Source of the DNA: Xanthomonas pisi DSM 18956
GTDB taxonomy: Bacteria > Pseudomonadota > Gammaproteobacteria > Xanthomonadales > Xanthomonadaceae
Length of the DNA: 64,000 nucleotides
Reading direction: 5' to 3'
Assembly: GCF_001010415.1 (NCBI RefSeq)
Contig: NZ_JPLE01000017.1
Location: forward strand, 5,176 to 69,175
Under the pieces are notes generated by a model that made no database searches, was not told the origin of the DNA, and saw only the letters and a list, made by a program, of their open reading frames with translations. Positions 17,679-26,413 of the stretch are shown here, in pieces. Positions within the stretch are counted from its first letter, which is position 1; each line of letters starts with the position of its first letter. The position numbers and the translations under genes are program-made.

Positions 17679-18548
17679 ATGCACACCCGTTCGATCGCGC
17701 TCGCAATGGCCGCCCTGTTGCCACTGGCCGCACATGCCGCCGCCCCCACCCGCGCCGTCCTGCTGGTGCCGACCTACGACAGCCAGCCGTCCGACGACCC
17801 GTTGGAATACATCCCGGTGTGGTTGGGCAAGGCCGTGGCGAACGACTCCACCCTGCCCAAGTCGCTATTGAACCAACCGCTGCAGGCTTTCGATAACGGC
17901 GTTTCCACCGCCAACCTGCGGCTTGCCGCGCTGAGCGTGGACGACAACAGCATGTGCGGCGGCACGTCGAAACTGCGCTTGAAGGGCAACCCCACCCTGG
18001 CGCACTCGCCGCTGTTGTCGACGGTGGATCTGAATCCGGGCAAGCGTTTCGCCGGGCGCGCCGCCACTGCTGCCGAACAGGCGCAGTTGCTGCGTCAGGT
18101 GGGCGACACCGCGCAGCTGCGCAAGAGCGTCAAGCCGGCGGCGTTGGCCCAAGCGCTGGCGGCCTTCGAGGCGGACCGCGCGCAGGACGCAGCGTCGCTG
18201 CAGATCGTGACCGATACACAGCAGCCGCAGCGGCGCGTGGCGGTGCTCACCGCAAACCATCCGACCAAGACCGGCAATCCGGACAACCCGACCGGCGTGC
18301 TCGTGGTGCTTGCGATCTTCGAGCACGACGGCAGCCGCTGGCAGTTCCGCCGTGGCAGCGCGGCCAGCGGCTGCGATGATTGCGAAGACCTGCCGCTGCG
18401 GACGCACCTGCTGCAGTTCGGCGATATCGACGGCAATGGCACGCTGGACTTCGTGCTCTCGGAAAGCGGCTACGAAAGCTACGGGTTCTATCTGCTGCTA
18501 GGCGAAGGCGCCGGCTGGCGCTCGGAAGCGTTGCCGGGCGGCTGCTGA
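17679..18548 (+). CDS. Secreted protein of unknown function with an EF-hand-like loop
   Basis: This is a 289-residue protein I do not recognise. The signal peptide MHTRSIALAMAALLPLAAHAAA ends near residue 22, so it is probably periplasmic or exported. Near the C-terminus, GDIDGNGTLDFVLSESG resembles a Dx[DN]xDG calcium-binding loop of the dockerin or FG-GAP kind. A cysteine pair lies just before it (SGCDDCED), with another Cys near residue 93 (MCGG) and one at the very end. The C-terminal region reads like the VCBS/FG-GAP 'crystal-face' repeats that describe beta-propeller blades, but only one is visible. No functional claim is warranted. Confidence 0.75.
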   Translation: MHTRSIALAMAALLPLAAHAAAPTRAVLLVPTYDSQPSDDPLEYIPVWLGKAVANDSTLPKSLLNQPLQAFDNGVSTANLRLAALSVDDNSMCGGTSKLRLKGNPTLAHSPLLSTVDLNPGKRFAGRAATAAEQAQLLRQVGDTAQLRKSVKPAALAQALAAFEADRAQDAASLQIVTDTQQPQRRVAVLTANHPTKTGNPDNPTGVLVVLAIFEHDGSRWQFRRGSAASGCDDCEDLPLRTHLLQFGDIDGNGTLDFVLSESGYESYGFYLLLGEGAGWRSEALPGGC

Positions 18549-18640
18549 TCGCAGTGGTGCCAATGCGCGATGCCAGTGACGGCAGCGCGCATTGGCGCAG
18601 AGCCGCATCAAGGCGCATGGCGCACGCGCCACGCCAGCGC

Positions 18641-19201
18641 TCAACCGGAAAATCCACCCTCGTCGAGAAACTGCTGTTCTTCGGCGGTGGTCTCGCGCCC
18701 CAGCACCGCATTACGATGCGGAAAGCGCCCGAAGCGCTGGATGATCTGCTGATGCTCCTGCGCCCAACGCGTCGTCTCCGCCTCGCCCAGGGCCGCGATC
18801 AGCTGCATGGCGCGCGCCTGCTCCTGCAGATCTTCTGCGTGCTCGAACGGCAGATAGAAAAACAGCCGCAGTTGCGCAGACACCTGTTGATCGAACCCAT
18901 GTTCGAGCGCCTGCTTGGCATGACGCAACGCCAGCCCGTCGGTCGCATAGGCATGCGCACTGCCCCGGAACGCATTGCGCGGAAACTGGTCCAGCAGGAT
19001 CAGCAGCGCCAGCGCATCTTCGGCACGCGCCATCCAGTGCGCATAGTCGCCCCGCGCAGCAGCAAAATGCTGCTCGCTGAAGTGCTGGCGAAAATTGGCA
19101 TCGAACGCATCGTTATGCGTGAACCAGCGGGCCGAACCGGCCAGCTCCCAGAAAGCCAGCACCACATCGGCCTGCTTATTGCGCTCTGTTTTGGCAATCA
19201 T
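18641..19201 (-). CDS. DUF924 family protein
   Basis: This 186-residue, largely helical protein has the family hallmarks: VVLAFWELAGSARWF at the start, LLILLDQFPRNAFRG in the middle, and LFFYLPFEHAEDLQEQ towards the end. It has a TPR-like helical fold by family knowledge and no known reaction. The ATG at 19201 has GGGGAG upstream; the longer reading to 19285 has atypical codons. It is convergent with the secreted protein gene (92-bp gap) and divergent from the amidohydrolases. Confidence 0.88.
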   Translation of the reverse strand: MIAKTERNKQADVVLAFWELAGSARWFTHNDAFDANFRQHFSEQHFAAARGDYAHWMARAEDALALLILLDQFPRNAFRGSAHAYATDGLALRHAKQALEHGFDQQVSAQLRLFFYLPFEHAEDLQEQARAMQLIAALGEAETTRWAQEHQQIIQRFGRFPHRNAVLGRETTAEEQQFLDEGGFSG

Positions 19202-19341
19202 CGACGCTCCCCCTGAGGAATACGGCACAGCATGCACGCTTACATGTGATGAAGCAGCCGCAACCGCACCTTCAGCACTTGGCAAGCACGGCGCTGGCGG
19301 CTAGGTTTGCGGCCTACGCTTTCGTTGCACCGGGGAAATCC

Positions 19342-20742
19342 ATGCGTTCCATCCTGTTCGCCGCCCTTGGCGCGGCGCTGCTGTGCGGGCCTGCGTCTGC
19401 GGCGTCGCGGTTTGTGCAAGACCCCTACCCCAGCACCTACCGCGCGCTTGCGTCCGGTCCGGTGCTGATCCAGCACGCCACGGTGCTGACCGGCACCGGC
19501 GAGCGGCTGGACGATGCCGATGTACTGCTGCGCGACGGCAAGGTGGCCGCGGTGGGCCGCGCACTTGCAGCGCCGGCCGACGCGCGCCGCATCGATGGCA
19601 CCGGCAAGTGGGTCACCCCCGGCATCATCGACGTGCACTCGCATCTGGGCGTGTATCCCAGCCCCGGCGTCAGCGCGCACAGCGATGGCAACGAGATGAC
19701 CGCACCGGTCACGCCCAACGTGTGGGCCGAGCATTCGATCTGGCCGCAGGATCCGGGCTTCGGCACCGCACTGGCCGGCGGCATCACGTCGCTGCAGATC
19801 CTGCCTGGCTCGGCCAACCTGATCGGCGGACGCGGCGTCACGCTCAAGAACGTGGCCTCGACCACTTACCAGGGCATGAAGTTTCCCGGCGCGCCGTGGG
19901 GGCTGAAGATGGCCTGCGGCGAAAACCCCAAGCGCGTGTACGGCGAAAAGGGCGGCCCCGCCACCCGCATGGGCAATGTGGCCGGCTACCGCGCCGCGTT
20001 CATCGATGCGGCCGACTACCTGCAGAAAAATGCGCCGAAAAAGACCACCGCCAAGAAACGCCATTGGTGGAGCAGCGGCGGCGACAACGACAGCAGCGGC
20101 GATGCCGGCGGCAAGCGCGATCTCAAACTCGACACGCTGGCCGGCGCCATCAATGGCGATATCCGCGTGCACATCCATTGCTACCGCGCCGACGAGATGG
20201 CGACCATGCTCGACCTGTCCAAGGAATTCGGTTTCCACATCGCCGCCTTCCATCACGGCGTGGAGGCCTACAAGCTGGCCGACCGGCTGGCGCAGGAAAA
20301 CGTCTGCGGCGCGCTGTGGGCCGATTGGTGGGGCTTCAAGATGGAAGCCTTCGACGGCATCCAGGAAAACATCGCCATGGTCGACCGACCGGCCAACAGT
20401 TGCGCCATCGTGCATTCGGATTCGGAAGAAGGCATTCAACGCTTGAACCAGGAGGCCGCCAAGGTGATCGCCAACGCACGCCGCAGCGGCACCGAGATCG
20501 CGCCCGAACGCGCCATCCGCTGGCTCACCAGCAACGCCGCCAAGGCGCTGGGTATCGAGAAACAGACCGGTGCGCTGGAGCCGGGCAAGATGGGCGATGT
20601 GGTGGTGTGGAACGGCAATCCTTTCAGTTCCTATGCCTTGGCCGAACAGGTGTACATCGACGGTGCGCAGGTCTACGACCGGCATGACCGCGCACTGCAG
20701 CCGGTGTCGGATTTCATGCTGGGCCAGGAGGTGGCACGATGA
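19342..20742 (+). CDS. Exported amidohydrolase (imidazolonepropionase/dipeptidase-like)
   Basis: The protein has 466 residues with a signal peptide (MRSILFAALGAALLCGPASAA). The metal site begins with the classic block TPGIIDVHSHLG, followed by IHCYRADEM, AFHHGVEAY and IVHSDSE, which supply the remaining His and Asp ligands of the amidohydrolase barrel. ALEPGKMGDVVVWNGNPF is the C-terminal family signature. A low-complexity insert (about residues 230-265, Lys/Ser/Gly/Asp-rich) is an unusual lineage loop. It is probably periplasmic. Its last four bases overlap the next start (ATGA), so the two products are made together. Substrate is unknown. Confidence 0.9.
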   Translation: MRSILFAALGAALLCGPASAASRFVQDPYPSTYRALASGPVLIQHATVLTGTGERLDDADVLLRDGKVAAVGRALAAPADARRIDGTGKWVTPGIIDVHSHLGVYPSPGVSAHSDGNEMTAPVTPNVWAEHSIWPQDPGFGTALAGGITSLQILPGSANLIGGRGVTLKNVASTTYQGMKFPGAPWGLKMACGENPKRVYGEKGGPATRMGNVAGYRAAFIDAADYLQKNAPKKTTAKKRHWWSSGGDNDSSGDAGGKRDLKLDTLAGAINGDIRVHIHCYRADEMATMLDLSKEFGFHIAAFHHGVEAYKLADRLAQENVCGALWADWWGFKMEAFDGIQENIAMVDRPANSCAIVHSDSEEGIQRLNQEAAKVIANARRSGTEIAPERAIRWLTSNAAKALGIEKQTGALEPGKMGDVVVWNGNPFSSYALAEQVYIDGAQVYDRHDRALQPVSDFMLGQEVAR

Positions 20743-22019
20743 GCCGCGCCGGGTTCGCACGCCCGCGCCTGCGCGCGCTGGCCGCGCTGGTGATGGCCGC
20801 ACTGGCTGTGCCTGCAGTCGCACAGCAGGTGCTGATCCGCGATGCCACCGTGCACACCGCCACCGCGCAGGGCACGCTGCAGCACACCGACGTGCTGGTG
20901 CAAAACGGCGTGATCCGCGCGATCGGCAGCAATCTCGCCGCGCCTGCCGATGGCCGCGTGATCGATGCCAGGGGACGCCCGCTGACGCCGGCCTTGTTCG
21001 GCGGCATCACCGAGATCGGCATCGAAGAGGTGTCCGGCGAAGACAGTACCGTGGACAGCGGCATCAAGCTGGCCGAGCAACCGATGCGCCCCGAGTTCGA
21101 CGTCACCCTGGCCTACAACCCCGACTCGGTGCTGGTGCCGGTGGCGCGCGTGGAAGGCATCGGCTTCACCGCGCTCGGCGCCACCACCAGCGGCGCCTTC
21201 ATCGCCGGCCAGGGCGGCATCGTGCGGCTGGACGGCAGCCCGGACCCGGTCGGCCCGCATGCCTTGTTCATCCGCATCGGCGCAGCGGCGTCCGATCTCA
21301 CCGGAAGCTCGCGAGCGGCGCAATGGATGCTGCTCGATCAACTGGTGGCCGAAGCGCGCGGCCGCGTACCGGCCGATTCGCCGCATGCCTTGCTGACCCC
21401 GATGGGCCGCAGCGTGCTGGCCAGGTATCTGGCCGGGCAAGGTCGCATCGTGGTGCAGGTGGAACGCGCGGCCGACATCCGCCAGTTATTGCGCTGGGCG
21501 CAACGCGAGAAGGTGCGCATCGCCATCGCCGGTGGCGCCGAAGCCTGGAAGCTGGCGCCGCAACTGGCGCAGGCCAGGGTGCCGGTACTGGTCAATGCAT
21601 TGGCCGATCTGCCGGCCACCTTCGATCAGATCGGCGCCACGCTCGAAAATGCCGCGCGCCTGCGCGCGGCCGGTGTGGAGGTCAGCTTCAGCCAGAGCGG
21701 CGATGCCTCGCACAATGCACGCAAGCTGCGCCAGCTGGCCGGCAATGCGGTGGCCAACGGTCTGCCGTGGGAATCCGGCCTGGCCGGGCTGACCCGCGTG
21801 CCCGCAGAGATCTTCGGCGTGGCCGACCGTATCGGCAGCATCGCGGTGGGCAAGCAGGCCGATCTGGTGCTGTGGGAAGGCGACCCGCTGGATGTTGCGC
21901 ACTATGCCGAACAGGTCTGGTTGGGCGGGCGCGAGATGCCGATGCGCTCGCGCCAGACCGAACTGCGCGACCGCTACCTGCAGCAGGCAGGGCCGCTACC
22001 GCGTGCGTATCTGAAATAA
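20739..22019 (+). CDS. Degenerate exported amidohydrolase paralogue
   Basis: The protein has 426 residues, with a signal peptide ending near AVAQQ (about 28). It keeps the amidohydrolase frame (VLIRDATVHTATAQG at the start, IGSIAVGKQADLVLWEGDPL at the end). The ligand positions are changed: the VTPGIIDVHSHLG block of the upstream partner is here PLTPALFGGITEIG, HCYRADE corresponds to QVERAAD, and HHGVEAY to AGGAEAW. SQSGDASHN near residue 326 may retain one Asp. It is therefore unlikely to hold the usual binuclear metal site. Start overlaps the upstream stop by ATGA. A structural or regulatory partner role for the active paralogue is an inference. Confidence 0.88.
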   Translation: MSRAGFARPRLRALAALVMAALAVPAVAQQVLIRDATVHTATAQGTLQHTDVLVQNGVIRAIGSNLAAPADGRVIDARGRPLTPALFGGITEIGIEEVSGEDSTVDSGIKLAEQPMRPEFDVTLAYNPDSVLVPVARVEGIGFTALGATTSGAFIAGQGGIVRLDGSPDPVGPHALFIRIGAAASDLTGSSRAAQWMLLDQLVAEARGRVPADSPHALLTPMGRSVLARYLAGQGRIVVQVERAADIRQLLRWAQREKVRIAIAGGAEAWKLAPQLAQARVPVLVNALADLPATFDQIGATLENAARLRAAGVEVSFSQSGDASHNARKLRQLAGNAVANGLPWESGLAGLTRVPAEIFGVADRIGSIAVGKQADLVLWEGDPLDVAHYAEQVWLGGREMPMRSRQTELRDRYLQQAGPLPRAYLK

Positions 22020-22059
22020 GCGTCGCCAACGACACCACGCCTGGGCGACCGCCAGTCAG

Positions 22060-22157
22060 GCGCGGCCGGTGCTCTCAATCGACATGTCCGCCTCGTACAC
22101 TGCGATTGATCCGCGCCGGCCATGCTCAGCTGGGGACTGGTTGCTCGCTTCGGCTGT
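22060..22157 (+). repeat. Dispersed ~100-bp intergenic repeat, copy C
   Basis: It opens with the same 'gcgcggccggtgctc' as copy A, then 'catgtcc.c.tcgtacactgcg' and ends near 'gctcgcttcggctgtt'. It lies between the degenerate amidohydrolase and the four-gene envelope cluster. Confidence 0.6.
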
Positions 22158-22284
22158 TGCAGGTGCTGCCTGCGTCGATGCGCACGTGTATCGCACTGGT
22201 TTTGCCAACGCAGGCCCGCGCGTGCACCAGCCTGCGCATCCACCATCGCCGGCAGCCTGCCGGCATCACTCGCAAGGACTGCCG

Positions 22285-22866
22285 ATGCGCCTGCCGCCCC
22301 GCCTGGGTTCATCCATCATCGCTGCCTGCCTCGGGTTGCTGCCGCTGTCGGGCATGGCGCAATCGGGGTGGATCAACGCCCAGGGCGAGTCGGTTGCACA
22401 ATCGCCCAGCCGCAAGACCGTGCAGGACATGGGCGCCAGCCTGCTGCTGACACCGGATGCGGACTGGCAACAGAAGTGGAACACGCCCAGCGACACCGCT
22501 CCGCACTTCAATCAGGTCGACCATGTCGCGACCGGCGACACACTGTTCGCGCTGATTTTTCTGTCCAATCCCGGGCTGGATGCGCAACGCCGCGCCGATG
22601 TGGTGTGCAGCATCCGCGTCATCGACCCCACCGGGCATGCCGAGCAGAACACGGTCGATGCGCCGTGCCTGCAGACGCACATCGAAGGCGACCCACGCCA
22701 TGTGTATCTGGCGCAGGTCAGCCTGGCCGTGCGTGCGGAGGCGAGCGACCCACCCGGCCGCTGGCAGGTGCAGGTCACCGTCAACGACCGGCAGCGCGGC
22801 ATCCACATTCCACTTGCCAGCACCTTCACCATGGGCCGCCAGCGGCAGCCCGCAAGGACGCCATGA
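22285..22866 (+). CDS. Secreted protein of unknown function (first gene of a four-gene cluster)
   Basis: This 193-residue protein is not one I recognise. The signal peptide MRLPPRLGSSIIAACLGLLPLSGMAQS ends near residue 26. The mature part has a cysteine pair (VVCSIRV...DAPCLQTH) and a beta-rich pattern: RWQVQVTVNDRQRGIHIPLASTF. The ATG at 22285 has AAGGA nine bases ahead; a longer in-frame reading covers the upstream repeat and is rejected. Its stop overlaps the next start (ATGA). The shape resembles small periplasmic binding or chaperone-like beta proteins, but that is only an impression. Confidence 0.75.
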   Translation: MRLPPRLGSSIIAACLGLLPLSGMAQSGWINAQGESVAQSPSRKTVQDMGASLLLTPDADWQQKWNTPSDTAPHFNQVDHVATGDTLFALIFLSNPGLDAQRRADVVCSIRVIDPTGHAEQNTVDAPCLQTHIEGDPRHVYLAQVSLAVRAEASDPPGRWQVQVTVNDRQRGIHIPLASTFTMGRQRQPARTP

Positions 22867-23282
22867 GCACGCTGTCGTTGCGCGCGCGGGCGGGCTACCT
22901 GTTGGTGGCCGTTGCACTGTTGCTGATCGAAGTGGCGATCGCTGCCGGCTGGATCGGCGGTGCGTGGGTACGCGGCAGCCTGGGCGATGTGCTCGCCGTG
23001 GCGCTGGTCTATTGCGGCCTGCGCGGCGTGTTTGGCTGCCCGCCGGGATGGGCCTGCACCCTGGCAATCGCCATCGGCTGCGCGATCGAAGGCTTGCAGG
23101 CCATCCATCTGGCCGACCGGCTTGGTCTGCACCCCGGCAGTGCGGCCTATATCGCGCTCGGCAACACCGCAACGCTGCACGATGTGCTGATGTATGCCAT
23201 CGGCGGCGGTGTGGCTTTCGGCTGCGATGCGCTGTTGCGACCGCGACCGCATGTGGCACCTGCAGCCCCGCTGATCGATTGA
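22863..23282 (+). CDS. DUF2809-type integral membrane protein
   Basis: The protein has 139 residues and four predicted transmembrane segments (YLLVAVALLLIEVAIAAGWI; GDVLAVALVYCGLRGVF; WACTLAIAIGCAIEGLQ; TLHDVLMYAIGGGVAFGCD). The GDVLAVALVYCG segment and the C-terminal H-D region match the DUF2809 pattern. Function is unknown. Its ATG overlaps the previous stop by four bases, and the following lipoprotein gene starts 21 bp later. Confidence 0.82.
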   Translation: MSTLSLRARAGYLLVAVALLLIEVAIAAGWIGGAWVRGSLGDVLAVALVYCGLRGVFGCPPGWACTLAIAIGCAIEGLQAIHLADRLGLHPGSAAYIALGNTATLHDVLMYAIGGGVAFGCDALLRPRPHVAPAAPLID

Positions 23283-23303
23283 TCCTGTTTTTCCTGGAAT
23301 GCC

Positions 23304-24059
23304 ATGTCCCCCCTTCTGTCTTCAGCCATCGTCCGCTGCGCCGCCATTGCCACCGTGCTTGCGCTGGGCGCCTGTGGGCGCGAAAGCGCATCCGCCCCGT
23401 CATCGAGTGCCGGGGCGATCGCTGCCGCTGCAACGACGCCTGCCCGCACCGCAGTGAGCTTGCACTGCCCGGATCTGGACGATGCCGCGCGCGAGGCCGC
23501 CGCGCTTGCCGCAGGCGCGCGCGATCGCGTGCGGCGCGTGGGCGCGCATCGGCTGGACGTGGAAACCGATGCAGGCACGCAGGTGTTCGACGACACCCCG
23601 CCCTACGATGCGCCGCTGGACGGCGCCGAGTACCGCTATTGCGATCGCCGCGATGCGTACGTGTTGCTGCATCATCGCGATGGCGACACTTTTTCCGGCG
23701 TGCTGATCGACACCCGCAGCGGTGAGCAGCTTCCCGGCGGTACCCAGGTGGTGATCGCGCCGGATCGCAGCCGCTATCTGGCCGTTACGCAACGCGACGG
23801 CATGGACGGCGAGCAGTGGCGCGTGATGGACTTCAACAAGCGCGTGCTGATCTCCACAACCAGCATGCTGCTCAGCCGGGATGGCACGAGCGGCATCGCC
23901 GAACTGAGCGCACCGCAATGGTTCGGCACGCAGCTGCAGGCGACGGCCACCTGCCTGAGCGACGACACCCAACACTGGCAAGTCCGTCTGGCCAATGCGC
24001 AAGGTGCCTGGAACTGGCAGCCGCGCCGCACGTGTGACGCCAGCGATGCAGACCGATGA
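23304..24059 (+). CDS. Lipoprotein of unknown function
   Basis: This 251-residue product has a lipobox LGAC (Cys about residue 24), so it should be lipid-anchored after signal peptidase II. An Ala/Ser/Thr-rich linker follows, then a globular part with several Asp-rich turns and cysteines at SLHCPDL, YRYCDRR, TATCLSD and RRTCDAS, which could form two disulfides. I do not recognise a family. The gene overlaps the next start by 14 bases. Confidence 0.75.
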   Translation: MSPLLSSAIVRCAAIATVLALGACGRESASAPSSSAGAIAAAATTPARTAVSLHCPDLDDAAREAAALAAGARDRVRRVGAHRLDVETDAGTQVFDDTPPYDAPLDGAEYRYCDRRDAYVLLHHRDGDTFSGVLIDTRSGEQLPGGTQVVIAPDRSRYLAVTQRDGMDGEQWRVMDFNKRVLISTTSMLLSRDGTSGIAELSAPQWFGTQLQATATCLSDDTQHWQVRLANAQGAWNWQPRRTCDASDADR

Positions 24060-24414
24060 CATGATGTTTGCAGGCGGCGGATTGCGCTCGATCCAACGCG
24101 CGGTGCTGCGCCAGGCGCCGGCCAATCTGCAGCGCGGAATCGAGGCCGTGGGCGGGCGCCTGATCCTCACTGCAGACGCGCTGCTGTTCCAGCCACACGC
24201 CTTCAACGTGCAAACGCGTTCGCTCGCCGTGCCGCTGAGCGCAATCGTGTCGCTGCAACCGCGCTGGACACGGTTGTTCGGGCTGCTGCCGGTGGCGCCG
24301 ACATCGCTGGCCGTGCGGTTGGACAACGGCGATGAGCACCGCTTTGTGATCGGCAAACGCGACCAATGGATTGCCGCCATTGCCGGCGTCCGCGACGCGC
24401 TGAGCCAGCTCTAG
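24046..24414 (+). CDS. GRAM/PH-like domain protein
   Basis: The protein has 122 residues. After MQTDDMMFAGGG it shows the GRAM pattern: GGRLILTADALLFQPH, then PLSAIVSLQPR, then LAVRLDNGDEHRFVIGKRDQWIAAI. Bacterial GRAM proteins often bind lipids or shape membrane sensing. The ATG at 24046 lies inside the upstream lipoprotein gene; internal Met codons at 24061 and 24064 are possible starts just after the stop. It is the last gene of the cluster. Function is unknown. Confidence 0.8.
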   Translation: MQTDDMMFAGGGLRSIQRAVLRQAPANLQRGIEAVGGRLILTADALLFQPHAFNVQTRSLAVPLSAIVSLQPRWTRLFGLLPVAPTSLAVRLDNGDEHRFVIGKRDQWIAAIAGVRDALSQL

Positions 24415-24625
24415 CACACCTGCGATCGAGCGCAGCCATCGCAGTCACCCAGCAACGCGTTCCACTCCAGGTCGCAGTGCAAGCGTGACCCGCACTTAGG
24501 TTCATTGCTGAAGTTTGAACCGGGTGCACGCTCTGCATCTGGAGCACTCGCAGCACAGGTCGCGCCCGCCTAGCATCGCGCAGCGGCATCGCGGCCACAC
24601 CCTTGCTTGGACTGAGGAACTGAAC

Positions 24626-26227
24626 ATGCTCCACCCCACCTTGCGCATGCTGGCATGCGCGCTGTGCCTGTACGGCGGCGTCAGCGCACCGGCCATGGCT
24701 GCCTTCGGATTCACCCGCAGTGGCGACCGCGTGGTGGTGGACACCGGGGCCGAGCTGGTGTTTTCGGTCAATGCCAACAACGGCGACATCGTGTCGATGC
24801 GCTACCGCGACAACGAGCTGCAGACCACCGAATCGAAGGGCTCGCATATCGCCTCGGGCCTGGGCAGCGCCAGCGTGGACGCGCGCGTGGTCGGCGGGGC
24901 GATCGTGGTGTCGGCCAAGGCCGGCGATCTGACCCAGTACTACATCGCTCGCAAGGGCCGTAATGCGATCTACATGGCCACCTACGCACCGACCCTGCTA
25001 CCGGTGGGCGAGCTGCGCTTCATTGCGCGCTTGAACGTCGCCAAGTTGCCCAACGCGCAACAGGAACCCGACTCCAATGTCGGCAGCGTGATCGAAGGCG
25101 AAGACGTCTTCCTGCTGCCGGACGGGCGCACCAGCTCCAAGTTCTATTCGGCGCGCCGCATGATCGACGACCGGGTGCATGGGGTCAGCGGCTCGGGGAT
25201 TGCGGTGTTCATGCTGATGAGCAACCGCGAGCGCAGTTCCGGCGGGCCGTTCTTCAAGGACATCGCCACGCAAAAGACCCGCGTGACGCATGAGCTCTAC
25301 AACTACATGTATTCCGACCACACCCAGACCGAAGCGTTTCGCGGCGGCCTGCATGGCGTCTACGGCCTGTTGTTTACCGACGGCGGCGCTCCGAACAGCG
25401 CGCAGCTGAGCACCGACTTTGTCGATGCCACGTTGGGGCTGAGCGGCTATCTGGCCGGCAGCGGGCGCGGTGCGGTGAGCGGTCGGGTCGGCGGCGTGCT
25501 GTCCGGTCAACCGGCCGTGATCGGCTTGCGCAACGACCAGGCGCAGTACTGGGCCACCGCCAACGGCAGCGGCGATTACCAGGTGGCCGGCGTGCGCCCG
25601 GGCCGCTACCGCATGACCCTGTACCAGAACGAGCTGGAAGTGGCGCAACGCGAGGTGGAAGTATTCGCCAATGCAAGCCCGCAGGTGGCCTTGCAGGCCG
25701 TGACCTTGCCGGGCACGGTGAAATGGCAGATCGGTGTGCCCGACGGCACGCCGGCCGGATTTCGCCATGCCGACCTGCTGCCGCGTGCGCATCCGTCCGA
25801 CACGCGCATGCGCTGGGTGCCGGTCACCTACAGCATAGGATCGAGCAGCGTGGGGAGTTTTCCCGCCGTGCAGTGGCGCAGCATCAACACGCCGACCCGC
25901 ATCGACTTCACCCTGACATCCAATGAAGTCCGCAGCTATCGCCTGCGGATGTTCGTGCCACTGGCGCAGTTCGGCGCGCGCCCGCAGGTTGCCGTCAACG
26001 CACGCTGGAATGGACCGCTTCCTGCCGTCCCCAACCAGCCCAAGACGCGTGGCATCACCCGCGGCACCACGCGCGGCAACAACACGCTGTATGAGGTGGA
26101 CATTCCCGCCTCGGCACTGCAGGCCGGCAGCAACCGCATCGAGATCGGGCTTGCATCGGGATCGCCGGACAACGGCTACCTCAGCCCGGCGGTCGTGTTC
26201 GACAGCATCCAGTTGGTAGTGCCGTAA
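24626..26227 (+). CDS. Secreted rhamnogalacturonan lyase (PL4)
   Basis: The protein has 533 residues with a signal peptide (MLHPTLRMLACALCLYGG...APAMAAFG). The order fits PL4: an N-terminal catalytic beta-sandwich (VDTGAELVFSVNANNGDIVSMRYRD; SKFYSARRMIDDRVHGV; TRVTHELYNYMYSDH), a fibronectin-like domain (GAVSGRVGGVLSG...GDYQVAGVRPGRY), and a C-terminal carbohydrate-binding jelly roll (YEVDIPASALQAGSNRIEIGLASG). These enzymes cleave the rhamnose-galacturonate backbone of pectin by beta-elimination. The ATG at 24626 has TGAGGA ahead. Two GH12 glucanases follow on the opposite strand, making a small plant cell-wall degradation island. Confidence 0.9.
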   Translation: MLHPTLRMLACALCLYGGVSAPAMAAFGFTRSGDRVVVDTGAELVFSVNANNGDIVSMRYRDNELQTTESKGSHIASGLGSASVDARVVGGAIVVSAKAGDLTQYYIARKGRNAIYMATYAPTLLPVGELRFIARLNVAKLPNAQQEPDSNVGSVIEGEDVFLLPDGRTSSKFYSARRMIDDRVHGVSGSGIAVFMLMSNRERSSGGPFFKDIATQKTRVTHELYNYMYSDHTQTEAFRGGLHGVYGLLFTDGGAPNSAQLSTDFVDATLGLSGYLAGSGRGAVSGRVGGVLSGQPAVIGLRNDQAQYWATANGSGDYQVAGVRPGRYRMTLYQNELEVAQREVEVFANASPQVALQAVTLPGTVKWQIGVPDGTPAGFRHADLLPRAHPSDTRMRWVPVTYSIGSSSVGSFPAVQWRSINTPTRIDFTLTSNEVRSYRLRMFVPLAQFGARPQVAVNARWNGPLPAVPNQPKTRGITRGTTRGNNTLYEVDIPASALQAGSNRIEIGLASGSPDNGYLSPAVVFDSIQLVVP

Positions 26228-26413
26228 ATCCGATGCGCCTGCTGTAAACACCGGCATGGCCACCACTGCGCGAACCTACGTGCAATGGTGGCCATGCTTC
26301 AAGCTGGCGTTGCCATCCGTGGATGACGGCGCATCGGGCGTTGCGCGCCGACAGCATGCCGACCGCGCTTGATGCATGCGCCATGCCATCGCATCGATGG
26401 CGAGTTGCCGGGT

